A DNA stretch of 64,000 nt, taken from Nephrocerus scutellatus (lineage: Eukaryota > Arthropoda > Insecta > Diptera > Pipunculidae). Positions 32,730 through 42,269 of this stretch are shown here, piece after piece (the first letter of the stretch is position 1; each line of letters begins with the position of its first letter). A program made the position numbers and the translations under genes. Below the pieces are notes generated by a model. It saw only the letters and a list, made by a program, of their open reading frames with translations. It was not told the origin of the DNA and did no database searches. The stretch lies in NCBI GenBank assembly GCA_947095585.1, contig OX352763.1, positions 103,581,908-103,645,907 on the forward strand, read 5' to 3'.

Positions 32730-34470
32730 ATGATGGCCAATTTTCCCCATAATTATCAACATCGTCTTCATTGTCATCATCACCATCAGTGTCACCATCA
32801 TCTAACTAGCCACCTAGAGATGATGACCACTTATGATAAGCACTGTTGCACATACACAACAACCTCTTGCACTTTGGGTGCACACGCAAACACAAATGAA
32901 TTTAAAGTCCTTTAAATAAAATAAAAAAAAGACCGACGGTCTGAGTGCTCTGGTCTGGTTTTTCTCGAATTATCACACTAACCCACCACAACTATATATA
33001 ATACTGCAACAATAATTGATTTACATTGTATACTTTAAGGGTTAAATCCTTTTATTAATAATGCAACAGTTATTATATTTCTTGTGTATACTTTAACGGT
33101 TAAATCCATAACCAAATTTAAAAAAAATCATTGCATTTTATTGACCACTTTAAGAGTCAAATCTCTTAAAAAAATTGCAACAATTTTTACTTTTCATTAC
33201 GTACTTTCAGGCGAAAATTCTGTACTTAGTATTGCAACAATAATTGCATCTATTGTATAATATTATTTTAAGCATGAAATCTTTGTTATAAATATTTAAA
33301 CAATTATTACATTTCATTGCATACTTTAAGAATTGATTTTTTTTAGTATATGAATATTGCAATATTTGTAGAAGCTTTAATATAAAATAGTACTTACCTT
33401 AACAGTTTCAAATATATTGATACTCTTGATGTGCAGTTTTGCTGCTGGTCTACTCGTATAGTCGATAATGCTCCGCGGATTGGTGTTTCTAACTAGCCAG
33501 CTAGCCGATGATGACCACTTATGATGTTGCACACACAAAACAAACACTTGCACGCAAACACAAATGAATTTAAAGTCCGACTACTACTCACGACGATGTA
33601 CTTGCGATAAATGTGCGATAAGTGTTTTTGAAAGGGATATAAAAACAATCGAATAACTTCGATAATTGCTAAAAAGCTAAAAGCTAAAAAGAGATTTGAA
33701 CGGTGAACTTACTGTGAACGAGTACAATGGACAGACGGTCTGAGTGCTTTGGTCTGGTTTTTCTCGAATTATCACACCAACCCACCACAACTATATATAA
33801 TACTACAATAATAGTTGATTTACATTGTATACTTTAAGGGTTAAATCCTTTAATTAATAATGCAACAGTTATTATATTTCTTGTGTATACTTTAACGGTT
33901 AAATCCATAAACAAATTTAAAAAAATCATTGCATTTTATTGTCGCCTTTAAGAGTCAAATCTCTTAAAAAAATTGCAACAATTTTTACTTTTCATTACGT
34001 ACTTTTGGGCGGAAATTCTGTAATAAGTATTGCAACAATAATTGCATCTATTACATAATTATTACATTTCATTGCATACTTTAAGGATTGATTTTTTTTT
34101 TTTTTTTTTGTATATGAATATTGCAATATTTGTAGAAGCTTTAAAATAAAATAGTACTTACCTTAACAGTTTCAAATATATTGATACTCTTGATTTGCAG
34201 TTTTGCTGCTGGTCTACTCGTATAGTCGATAATGCTCCGCGGATTAGTGTTTCTAACTAGCCAGCTAACCGATGATGAGCACTGTTGCACATACACAACA
34301 ACCACTTGCACTATGGGTGCACACGCAAACACAAATAAGTGTTTTTGTAAGGGATATAAAAACAATCGAATAACTTCGATAATTGAAGCAAAAAGTAACG
34401 AAGAGTTTTGAGTGGTGAACCTACTTTGAACGAGTACAATGGACCGACGGCGGCGGCCTGAGTAGTCTTA
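32730..34470 (-). repeat. Large tandem array with repeated splice-donor-like site
   Basis: Three partial units (about 32730-33480, 33481-34245 and 34246-34470) share GGTCTGAGTGCTYTGGTCTGG, TATACTTTAAGGGTTAAATCC, TTGCAACAATAATTGCATC and CGATAATGCTCCGCGGATT. Read on the minus strand, two units contain GAAACTGTTAAG|GTAAGTACT (ends at about 33398 and 34157), a strong 5' splice-site consensus preceded by GACTATACGAGTAGACCAGC. Unit 1 begins with an (ATC)n run at about 32755-32805. No coding frame is shared by all units. Confidence 0.75.
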
Positions 34471-34476
34471 AATATT

Positions 34477-35125
34477 GTTACGACGGTAATTACGAAGAAA
34501 TAATGTGACTTTGTAGACTCCTATATTGCTATCCTTTTTATAAAGAATCCTACCAATAATGTACATACCTCGGTATAGCCTGATTGATTGCTGAACCTAT
34601 ACTTACATGTTCGAATAGATGAACGTAAAAGTGGAAGCAGTGCGTGTAGGAATCAAATTTTAAAAAATAGAAAAAAACAAAGCATCCGCGTTAAAATAAA
34701 TCGCATCGCGAATTCCGAAATATGAATAAGAAATTTGTTCGTCGTCTTAAAAGTTCTCGAGTTTTCAGCATTTGCAGAGGTATCATTTTCTATTAAAATT
34801 GGATAATTGGAAGTTCTGTATGAATCCATTTCCCATCCGTCGCTGTCCATTGGAGATGTGAGGTTATCCTGGATCAATTGGCAGATGTAGCCATACATCG
34901 ATGAGGATCGGTTTTTTCTCCAGCACCACCCAATCGTCAGTTTTGTAGCAATTGCTTTTAATTTATTTTCATAAAAACACCCCTTGATAAGTGTCAACGA
35001 TAATATTGCACAACGGAATCACAATTAACTTCCACAAAATCACTTCTAACTAAGAAATTATGACTTGCACCTTCAGAAGGAAACTGTCGATTAATATCAA
35101 TTTCCAGATTTATAAAAACATTAAT
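34477..35125. repeat. Unclassified dispersed repeat, copy 3 (internally deleted)
   Basis: Shares the start (AATATTGTTACGACGG) and the 3' part (GGATCAATTGGCAGAT, AATTTCCAGA) with copies 1 and 2, but lacks about 1.2 kb of the middle and end. A mariner lies directly to its right. Confidence 0.8.
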
Positions 35126-35143
35126 AAACAAAAATAAAAATTA

Positions 35144-35955
35144 ACGGGTGTTTTTTTAAGAGGTTGCCGATTTTTTTTTTGAATAAAACACATATAAAAT
35201 TATGAAATGACCAAAATTTTTTTTTATTTGGTAGATAATTTTTTGGCATTTAACATTTAAACACAATTTCTATTTTTCACAAATGTCATTCTGGAGGTCC
35301 AATTTTCCAGCACTTTTTCAAGCATTTGAGGGCGTATGTCAGCAATGACACGTTGAATATTGGTTTCCAAAGCGTCAATCGATTGAGGTTTATCCACATA
35401 AACCAATGACTTCACGTATCCCCACAAAAAGTAATCGAGTGGCGTCAAATCGCACGAACGCGGAGGCCAATTCACCGGACCATTTCTCGAAATAATGTTG
35501 TCGTTGAAAGTTTCTTTCAATAAGTCGATTGTTTCACGTGCTGTATGGCAAGTGGCACCATCTTGTTGAAACCACATTTCATCCATATCCATATCTTCAA
35601 GATTTGACAACAAAAACTCATTTAACATGGTTCTGTATCGATTTCCATTCACGGTAACGCGTCGTCCTTCCTCATTTTTAAAGAAATATGGACCGATGAT
35701 CCCACCAGCCCATAGACCGCACCAAACAGTACATTTATCAGGATGCATTGGTAATTCTTGAACGGCGTGTGGATTATCTTTGCTCCAAATGCGACAATTT
35801 TGTTTGTTGACGTATCCATTTAACAAAAAATGCGCCTCATCACTGAAGAGAATTTTACGGTAAAAAAATGGATCTTCGTTCAATTGATTTAACGACCAAT
35901 CACTGAATTCACGGCGCAAACGATGGTCGTGTGGCTTTAATTCTTGCACCAATTG
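35144..35955 (-). mobile_element. Truncated DD41D mariner
   Basis: Left inverted repeat ACGGGTGTTTTTTTAAGAGG with TA before it, as in the complete copy. The body is nearly identical to 8053-8887, with few substitutions, then stops at CTTGCACCAATTG, so the transposase N-terminal third and the right inverted repeat are missing. Confidence 0.92.
35257..35952 (-). pseudogene. DD41D transposase, N-terminally truncated
   Basis: Keeps all three catalytic Asp residues (ILFSDEAHF, QQDGATCHTA, DLTPLDYFLWG) but begins only at LVQELKPHDHRLRREF, without the helix-turn-helix region. A 20-bp deletion near the 3' end (GGCATATGGCTACCACGACT in the full copy) changes the last residues to KNRNCV. The near identity to the complete copy suggests recent activity, but this copy cannot make a working enzyme. 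Confidence 0.9.
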
Positions 35956-36110
35956 TTAGTTATTTTCTAATTCTTTTCGTTTTAAACTAATTTTCAGTTT
36001 TAAGTATTCCTGTTTCAGCTTTTCTGTTTTTATAATTTCTTCCATCATTTGGTTTTTCAATTTCTCAGAATGTGAAATCCGAGATGCGCGAGTTTTGTAT
36101 ATGTTGTAAA
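35956..36110 (-). pseudogene. C-terminal coiled-coil fragment, possible Harbinger accessory protein
   Basis: Minus-strand reading gives RASRISHSEKLKNQMMEEII then KTEKLKQEYLKLKISLKRKE and a stop. Lys/Glu/Leu-rich helices like this end many MADF/Myb-like accessory proteins of PIF/Harbinger elements, and a Harbinger transposase lies about 1 kb away. The link is inference. Confidence 0.35.
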
Positions 36111-36842
36111 AAGATAAGAAAAATAAGAAAAAGTCCTTTTTCGTCTTTATTTTTTAAAGTTTAAAATTGAACTGAATTATTTTTGTGGAACAGATTACTA
36201 ATCAACTCTGCTCCACAATATATTTCTTATGTACTTAAATATACAAATATACATATGGTTACATAGTCTTAGTTTAGTTGCTCAAAGATCATGAAAATCT
36301 TTGAACGTGACTTTTGGAGATTGAACATAATTTTCTGATCGTTAATTGTTTGTTTATTTATTCGAGAATCGGTAAGTAACATATTGAAATTACGATCGGA
36401 TCTTAAAAGATTTTGTTGGTACTATCGGATCGATAGTATTCACTAGGTTTTTATGCCCGCTTTGAGGCAAGCAATTTTATTGCTTCCTCCAATTTATAAA
36501 TAATGGTTAAGGGGTTTATATCGCCTCGTCGACTGTGTCGTTGGTCGATATAACTCGCACGGTTGGTACGACGTACACACAACGACGTACGAAGTACCAC
36601 TAAAATTATTTCTTTTGAGTTGAGTTAAGTTGTAAAGCAGTTGAGTGCGTAACCAGTTCTTCATATACTCGTAATATTGTACAAAACACAAATTCTCTAT
36701 ACTCTCTGCTCTGCTCTGCTGCAACGCAAAAACAAAACAACCCCAATCGTAAATTCAAGCAGCGCTGCCTTCATCGCATCACTCATCAGCGCACACAGAA
36801 CACAGTCATTATAGTATGATATGATCTGATGATGCCGCTAAA
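36111..36842. other. Non-coding sequence, possibly LTR-like
   Basis: Contains inverted CGATCGGATC/GATCGATAGT patches and ACGACGTACACACAACGACGT near 36570. No second copy seen, so no element can be assigned. Confidence 0.3.
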
Positions 36843-37012
36843 TGGAAAATTTGTATGGGAGCCCCCTTATCCCGCAGCCTGATCTCTCTGAAATTTTAAT
36901 AGAAAGTATTGTCACCGGAAATATACATGTGTTTGGGAAGTAGGTTAAAAATTGATCAGAAAATCTGACCAGCCAGCCCGCCAGACAAGGGCAAGCGAAG
37001 TTAATATAGGGA
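36843..37012. repeat. Dispersed repeat, copy 2 (GTATGGGAGCCCC type)
   Basis: Shorter match to 32400-32662 (TTTGTATGGGAGCCCC, AATAGAAAGTATTGTCA, AGCCAGCCCGCCAG). Confidence 0.65.
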
Positions 37013-37099
37013 ATTTACAAATTTTGATCACACAGCTTTAACCAACTTATTCATCAAAAGCCTAAAGCTTATTGCTCAACTTTAGAATAAAAGTGTTGA

Positions 37100-37800
37100 T
37101 CACACAGTTTTATTCAACTTAATCATCATCAGCTTATATTTTATTCTACAGCTAAAGAATAAAAATGTTAACAAAATACTGGGAAATAAGAAATTATTTT
37201 CAATAGACACCTTGTAATTGTGAAACAAACTCCCAGTATTATTCGGACATCTAATCGCCACATGCTTGCCATCGATAGCACCGACGCAGTTCGGGAAATT
37301 CCATTTTACATTAAAATCGTTGGCAATATTAATAAAGGTTTGTGAATTTATTTCTTTTAATTTAAGACTTTCACAAATAGCGCTGCACACTTCATCTATA
37401 ATTACACCCATATGTTGTTTACTGATGCGGTAAATAGATGCCATATGTCGCTGCATTGAACCGCTTGCTAAATATCTATAATTAAATTTTCACTAAATTA
37501 ACATCAAAAATGTTGGTACAATTAGAAACAAAATATTACTCTCTAAAACGACGATGAATTTTTCCTTTGGACTGATGCTACATTAGGTCTTCGACGATGA
37601 ATTTTTCCTTTGGACTGATGCTACATTAGGTCTTGTGTTTTGTTTCGGTTGTAGCAACGGCTCTAATATTTCAAAAAACTCATCAAACTCATTTGGTGTT
37701 ACGTGGAAGTTTTTCTTGGCTATGAGAAGAAAAGCAGATGCAATAATAATATCATCCAATTCATCTTCCCTCGATTTATTACACATATTAATAAATTTGC
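37100..37800 (-). pseudogene. PIF/Harbinger transposase fragment
   Basis: At 37456-37100 the frame includes MASIYRISKQHMGVIIDEVC, then WNFPNCVGAIDGKHVAIRCP and NNTGSLFHNYK, the first-Asp block (AIDGKHV) of DDE_Tnp_4 enzymes. At 37786-37583 is a preceding N-terminal piece (DELDDIIIASAFLLIAKKN). A ~40-bp direct duplication (GACGATGAATTTTTCCTTTG) lies between at about 37550-37630. The rest of the catalytic domain is absent. Confidence 0.75.
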
Positions 37801-37822
37801 GCAGATTTAAATTTATTAAAAA

Positions 37823-38530
37823 CTAGCTGAAATGCCCGGCGTTGCCCGTGGCCACACATCGCCCCCATCGGTTACCATCCCCACCTCTCCACACCTTGCT
37901 TTTGAAGTTGAAGCTCTGATTTGGTTGCTTTGTAGTCGTGTGTCTCGTTCTTCTAATGTTTCCGCAGCTCTGGAATTTGAAGCTCTGAGTTTGTTGCTTT
38001 GTAGTCGTGTGTCGCGCCCTTCAAATGATTCAGCTGCTCTTGACTTACGATTTCGTACACGATTGGCTTCAAATTCGAATTTCTCGTTGATTGGGTGCTT
38101 CAACATTTCTGCTTTGGATTTTCTTTTCTATTCTGCGGTTGCTCCTAAATACCAAACAGTTATGCAAAATGTCAGGACGCTACTATATAAAAATTCTAAT
38201 AAATTCATAAAAATATGCAATTTGTGAAATGGTGACCCAGGAGTCTGACCACTTTCAAAATATACCTATTTAGCGCCCATTATGGTATAAAAAATTTGAA
38301 CGCGATTGGTTTATAAAAACATGCAATTTGTAGAAACATTAAAAACAATTCTTATGGAGACCCTTTGACTCAGGAGTCTGACCACTTTCAAAATATGCCT
38401 ATTAAGTGCCTATTATGGTAGAAAACCCATATGCAAAGTTAGAACGCGATCGGTTGAAGGGTTTGGCTTTCCATACCGGACATACATACATACATACATG
38501 CATACAAAGTTTCACTTTTATATATATAGA
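37823..38530 (-). mobile_element. 708-bp non-autonomous Helitron with both ends
   Basis: On the minus strand it begins A|TCTATATATATAAAAGTG at 38530, followed by a (GTAT)n run. It ends with a GC-rich hairpin region (CACGGGCAACGCCGGGCAT) and TTCAGCTAG|T at 37823. The A and T flanks are the expected Helitron target. It lies beside or within the Harbinger relic. Two internal blocks with TGACCCAGGAGTCTGACCAC are tandemly repeated near 38235 and 38370. Confidence 0.75.
37826..38106 (-). pseudogene. Helitron protein N-terminal repeat remnant
   Basis: The minus-strand frame reads MLKHPINEKFEFEANRVRNR, then two copies of a unit like RAAESFEGRDTRLQSN and RAAETLEERDTRLQSN. This 'AAET-EERD-RLQ' repeat is characteristic of the N terminus of insect Helitron Rep/helicase proteins. 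It remains open right up to the element's 3' hairpin, so the short element looks like an internal deletion of an autonomous Helitron that kept part of its ORF. Confidence 0.65.
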
Positions 38531-38605
38531 TAAAAAATTCGTGAACACAAAAAACACTTGATTACAGCTTCATAAAATAAACTAACATGAATGTCTACTC
38601 ATTGT

Positions 38606-38990
38606 TTATGTGTCAGAAAATAAAATTGAAAACAAAAAATTATTTTCTATACCGCACAAAAATAAATAGTTTTTCGGAGACCGTGTTAAAATTTCGTTTC
38701 GTTTTGATCTGAGTACAAGGCTTAATTCGGTAATTTCTGCTTCGACAATTGCTTCATTTTCTTGTATTTTAGATACGCTTATTTGGGGGCTAATGACTGC
38801 CAAATCATTGTACGGTATTTTGGAAGGTGATCTCGATGAAATATTTTTATCCTCCTCGTACAAAATATTTGGGCTATTACTGTTATATTGAGGTAGTTCC
38901 TAAAGAAACGATACAGGCGAATATACGATATAGCGATTAATCGAATTTGCACCACTTTCCACACCACCTGCAACGCCCCCACAGCCCACT
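38606..38990 (-). pseudogene. Possible Harbinger accessory (Myb-like) fragment
   Basis: The open minus-strand piece reads YEEDKNISSRSPSKIPYNDL then NEAIVEAEITELSLVLRSKR, acidic then helical. It lies upstream of the Harbinger transposase in the same orientation with the Helitron between. No DNA-binding motif is complete, so the call rests mostly on position. Confidence 0.3.
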
Positions 38991-39430
38991 GCCTAAAAAT
39001 GTTAACGGGACTTGGCGGCGGCGCCCCCTTTAGGAGGGAGAAGCTTTCAAAGTTTTGAGTTTTTTTTTTTTAAATTGATTTTTCTCAGTGGTTCAAAGAG
39101 AGTTTGGGGGTTAATTGGTATCATATGAAGGACAATAAAAGTATCGTCCATTTAAAAAAAAATGTGGTTCCAATCAAACCTATCTCAGAATATTTAGAGT
39201 AAAAGTTCAATAGTGGGCTTATCTGAATGTAGGTGGGCTTATCTGAATGTAGGTGGGCCCCATGTTGATGTCAAATGAAATCTGAAAGTTTTCCCCCACA
39301 GCCATTTTATTTTTAAAATTTTGATTTTAAGCCTTTTCCACATTACCCTTGAGGTAAGCTTGTTTATGTATAATCTTATAAGCTTGTAGGTATAATGCAT
39401 GAGTTCTAAAAAGAACTATTGGTTGCTTAA
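38991..39430. other. Non-coding, Helitron-like interior
   Basis: Contains a 22-bp tandem duplication (GGGCTTATCTGAATGTAGGT) near 39217-39255. It may belong to the Helitron whose 3' end is at 40808, but no 5' end was found. Confidence 0.3.
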
Positions 39431-40190
39431 TTAACTTTCTGAGTCGGGAGAATCCTCTTCTTCTTTCTGTAGATCAGAAATGGGCTTGGTAATTAAGGGG
39501 TTGTATAACTTTCCCGCTGCCTTTATGAATTCCACGAATGGATCCACTTTGGTTACTCTACACATTTTTAAAAATATGTATTTCGCCAAATAGCCAGCGA
39601 AAAAGTTTTTTCTTCGCCCAGAGGAGCTCATTGTCCTTTTGGCTGCACCCCAAGACGCCTCAATACGTTTGGTACACGCACTTGTTGCCCGGTCAACCAA
39701 AGTTTGTGAGTGGTTGACTCTCAGGTGCGTGTATCCTTCATCTGCCAGGCAATCGTATGCTTTCCAACAATCAGATATGATTCCGCTCCTTTATAATTGG
39801 AAGGAGGGTCTCTGTATCTCTTTTTTCAACGGGCACCATAAAGCAAAGACCTGTGTGGCGTTCAATGCCACCGAAAACCCACTGGCCTTCAATGTGGCGC
39901 CCACGATGATACTTCCGCTTCCCGAACTTCGAGATATATGTGGTGTAACAGTTCCGAAATACTTTTGGTAGTTTTCTGGATTAGTTCTCTCTTTAGAGCA
40001 ATGTGATACATTCCTAGCAGCGCTATTCATTCCTCTCTTACGACCTTGTCGTTTTTCCAATGGTTTTTTTGTTGTTCTTTTAGGGCGACCCCTTTTTCTC
40101 GCAAATGAAGTCTCAGTTTTACGATGCTGGCGAAGAAAAGGTGATTGAAACCATCTCCCAGGTGGATTCCATTTTGAAGATGTCATTCTT
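39431..40190 (-). pseudogene. Merlin (IS1016-type) transposase relic
   Basis: Minus-strand pieces encode the DDE domain of Merlin elements. About 39900-39800 has HIEGQWVFGGIERHTGLCFM, then a frame break. About 39760 has SDCWKAYDCLADEGYTHLRV. The segment 39700-39431 has DRATSACTKRIEASWGAAKR, which carries the final Glu (IEASWG), and NFFAGYLAKYIFLKMC, the family's C-terminal helix. At 40186-39990 a basic Lys/Arg-rich stretch precedes it. Frame shifts prevent a full enzyme. Confidence 0.72.
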
Positions 40191-40480
40191 CTACTAAGTT
40201 AAGGAAGTTGTTTTAATTACGTTTTTCTTAAATCACATACTTAATCTGATCCTTTCCAAAGTTTTATCAAATTTCTCATTTTCTTATTAGATGCGCTGGA
40301 GTCTGACTCCACATTGTTCCCATTTATGGGCTTCCAATGATATAAATGGAGCAAGGTAATCGGGATCGTAGGGGAAAATCGGATGCAAATCTGGAGATCT
40401 TGATGGATTGTAGTTAAGACCGATAAATGATTGTTCCATAGGCCAGGTGACTTTCGGTTTCTGTTTCGGGTTCATCTTCC
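40191..40480 (-). other. Upstream part of the Merlin relic or its flank
   Basis: A minus-strand open stretch (40475-40287; KPKVTWPMEQSFIGLNYNPS) has no clear family. It lies between two Merlin-derived pieces. Confidence 0.3.
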
Positions 40481-40609
40481 ATTATCGTGGGACCGTCCAC
40501 GATCTTCGGCGGCGTGGTTCTTGCCCACGATTGTCCATGACTACAAAAAGCAGACGAAAACATTTCATTAAAAAAACAAACAAGAATTTTGTACTCACTG
40601 ATAACAATA

Positions 40610-40762
40610 AACGATTGTGGGGCTTGGGAGCTAAGGGGTTGTATAACTTTCCCGCTGCCTTTATGAATTCCATGAATGGATCCACTTTGGTTACTCTACA
40701 CATTTTTAAAAACATGTATTTCGCCAAATAGCAAGCGAAAAAGTTTTTTCTTCGCCCAGATG
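40610..40762 (-). repeat. Second copy of the Merlin C-terminal segment
   Basis: AAGGGGTTGTATAACTTTCC to AAAGTTTTTTCTTCGCCCAG repeats 39490-39621 with few changes. The fragment encodes MAKYMFLKMCRVTKVDPFME. Confidence 0.85.
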
Positions 40763-40774
40763 AAAATGTTCAAC

Positions 40775-40808
40775 GCCCAGACAGGACATCGTCTGTCGGG
40801 TCAGCTAG
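40775..40808 (+). mobile_element. Helitron 3' terminus
   Basis: CCCAGACAGGACATCGTCTG then TCGGGTCAGCTAG|T. The stem CCC(a)GACAG(g)AC pairs with GTCTGTCGGG and lies about 6 bases from CTAG, followed by T, matching a Helitron 3' end. The 5' end was not located. Confidence 0.6.
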
Positions 40809-40954
40809 TAATAAATATATAGAGGACAGAGTGTTGCCAATGGCCAATCCTGCTACAGCATTATTTTTACTTGTGTTTAATAAGAGTTAATATAAAGCTT
40901 AAATTAAGATAATTTAATTATTGAAAGAATTTACAATAAGATTTAATATAAAGC

Positions 40955-41510
40955 TTAAATTAAGATAATTGAATTATTGAAAGAATTTACATACTGATCA
41001 AGATCATTAAGCGATCCTATTATTTTAGGGATGGCGTTCAAATCTGCCATTACTACTATCATCCCTTTCCGGATCGGAATCTTATATAATTTTTTAGATC
41101 TTTGTAATTCTTTGGCCTTGACTAAAATATTATAAGTATTTTTTGTTAAATATTCGTTAATGTAGATTCGGTTCTTTGGCAGGTCAAAAAACAAGTGATT
41201 AGGAGTGGCAAATTTTAGATAAGACGTTGAGCGTCTAATTTTTTAGAGACCCATTTTTCGATGTCCTCATTAGAAGTACTCTGTTGGCTAATTTTTTCAT
41301 TTACTAGGCCTGTAACGACAAGACCAATATTACTGTCCTTAATGCAAGTAGAGCAGAACCAATGTGTTTTGGATTTTAGGAAGTCGAAGTCGACCTCATT
41401 AGGCGCTCCGATACATATAGCATGGTCCCATTTTTTGCAACCATCACAATTTAGCGAGTTGATTTTTTTGTGAGGTTTCTTTCGCATAATTTTCTTGCAC
41501 ATTTATTTAC
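40955..41510 (-). pseudogene. LINE ORF1 with PHD-like finger
   Basis: At 41502-41215 the frame reads NCDGCKKWDHAICIGAP and then HWFCSTC, a C-x2-C..H-x2-C..W-x-C-x2-C pattern like the PHD-type finger in ORF1 proteins of some LINE clades. At 41194-40955 it ends with RIYINEYLTKNTYNILVKAK then KKLYKIPIRKGMIVV, matching the conserved ORF1 C terminus (INE-LT--N--L---A). The middle is deleted and no ORF2 follows. Confidence 0.6.
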
Positions 41511-41964
41511 CATCTTAATAGATTTGTTATTTATAAGCTTTAATTTTAAGCGCTGTATTACAGTTCGTACATGATTACATGATTACCGAAGCATTGTAAT
41601 AATAAGGAAGAAAATTTAATTTTGAGTGTTAATGTTAGTATCAATAATTAATGGGTAATATTGTAATAATATTGAATATTGATTGAATTACATTATAATT
41701 ATTAATATTATAATTATTTTAATATTTGTTAAGTAATTCAGAGATTCTCTCGTTGTATGCTGAGATAAATGAGGTTATATGTTATTCAGGTAAAAGTTGA
41801 AAAGTAACGTAAGTATGCAGCAAAATGGTATTTAGAATGTAGATTATTAACAAATATTGATGCATTCGGAATTGTAGGTAAGTTGATGAATATCTTGTGT
41901 AAGGACGATGCCAATGAGATTATAGATTGGAATTGGTGATATTTAATATTTAACTAATTAATTT
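41511..41964. other. Very AT-rich sequence
   Basis: Imperfect ATTATAATAT runs around 41640-41730; no gene. Confidence 0.4.
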
Positions 41965-42263
41965 AATAGAACTAGTAAGTAATTTACTTAAAAATCCGAT
42001 TTTTGATATAACTAGTGTGACACAGACTGGCCGGCAAACAAATAATAAACCGGGAACGCAATCCAACAAAAATAACAAAAAAAAATGGAAGCGCAGCGCA
42101 CGTTCACACGATGTATGAACAACTACTAAAAGGTTTGTAAGAGGTTTTGCTAGCTTGGCATAATCGCGAACAAACCGACGGTAGTAGCCTGAAATCCCCA
42201 GAAATGATCTTAAGTCTTTTAGTGTTTTGGGAGTTGGGAATTCTTTGATAGCTTTAACTTTAC
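41965..42263 (-). pseudogene. Ty3/gypsy pol fragment, left copy
   Basis: The minus-strand translation has the RT-RNase H connection: LKDLRSFLGISGYYRRFVR-type sequence followed by DYAKLAKPLT. It matches 44695-45018 over its full length and is cut at ACTTTACTGCGAT by the LINE to its right. Confidence 0.75.
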
Positions 42264-42269
42264 TGCGAT

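Noticed and set aside
37823..40808. One 3-kb transposon with ACTAGCTGA/TCAGCTAGT inverted ends
   Set aside because: The left end fits the 3' terminus of the separate 708-bp Helitron, whose A|TC start is at 38530; the right end is a different Helitron terminus.
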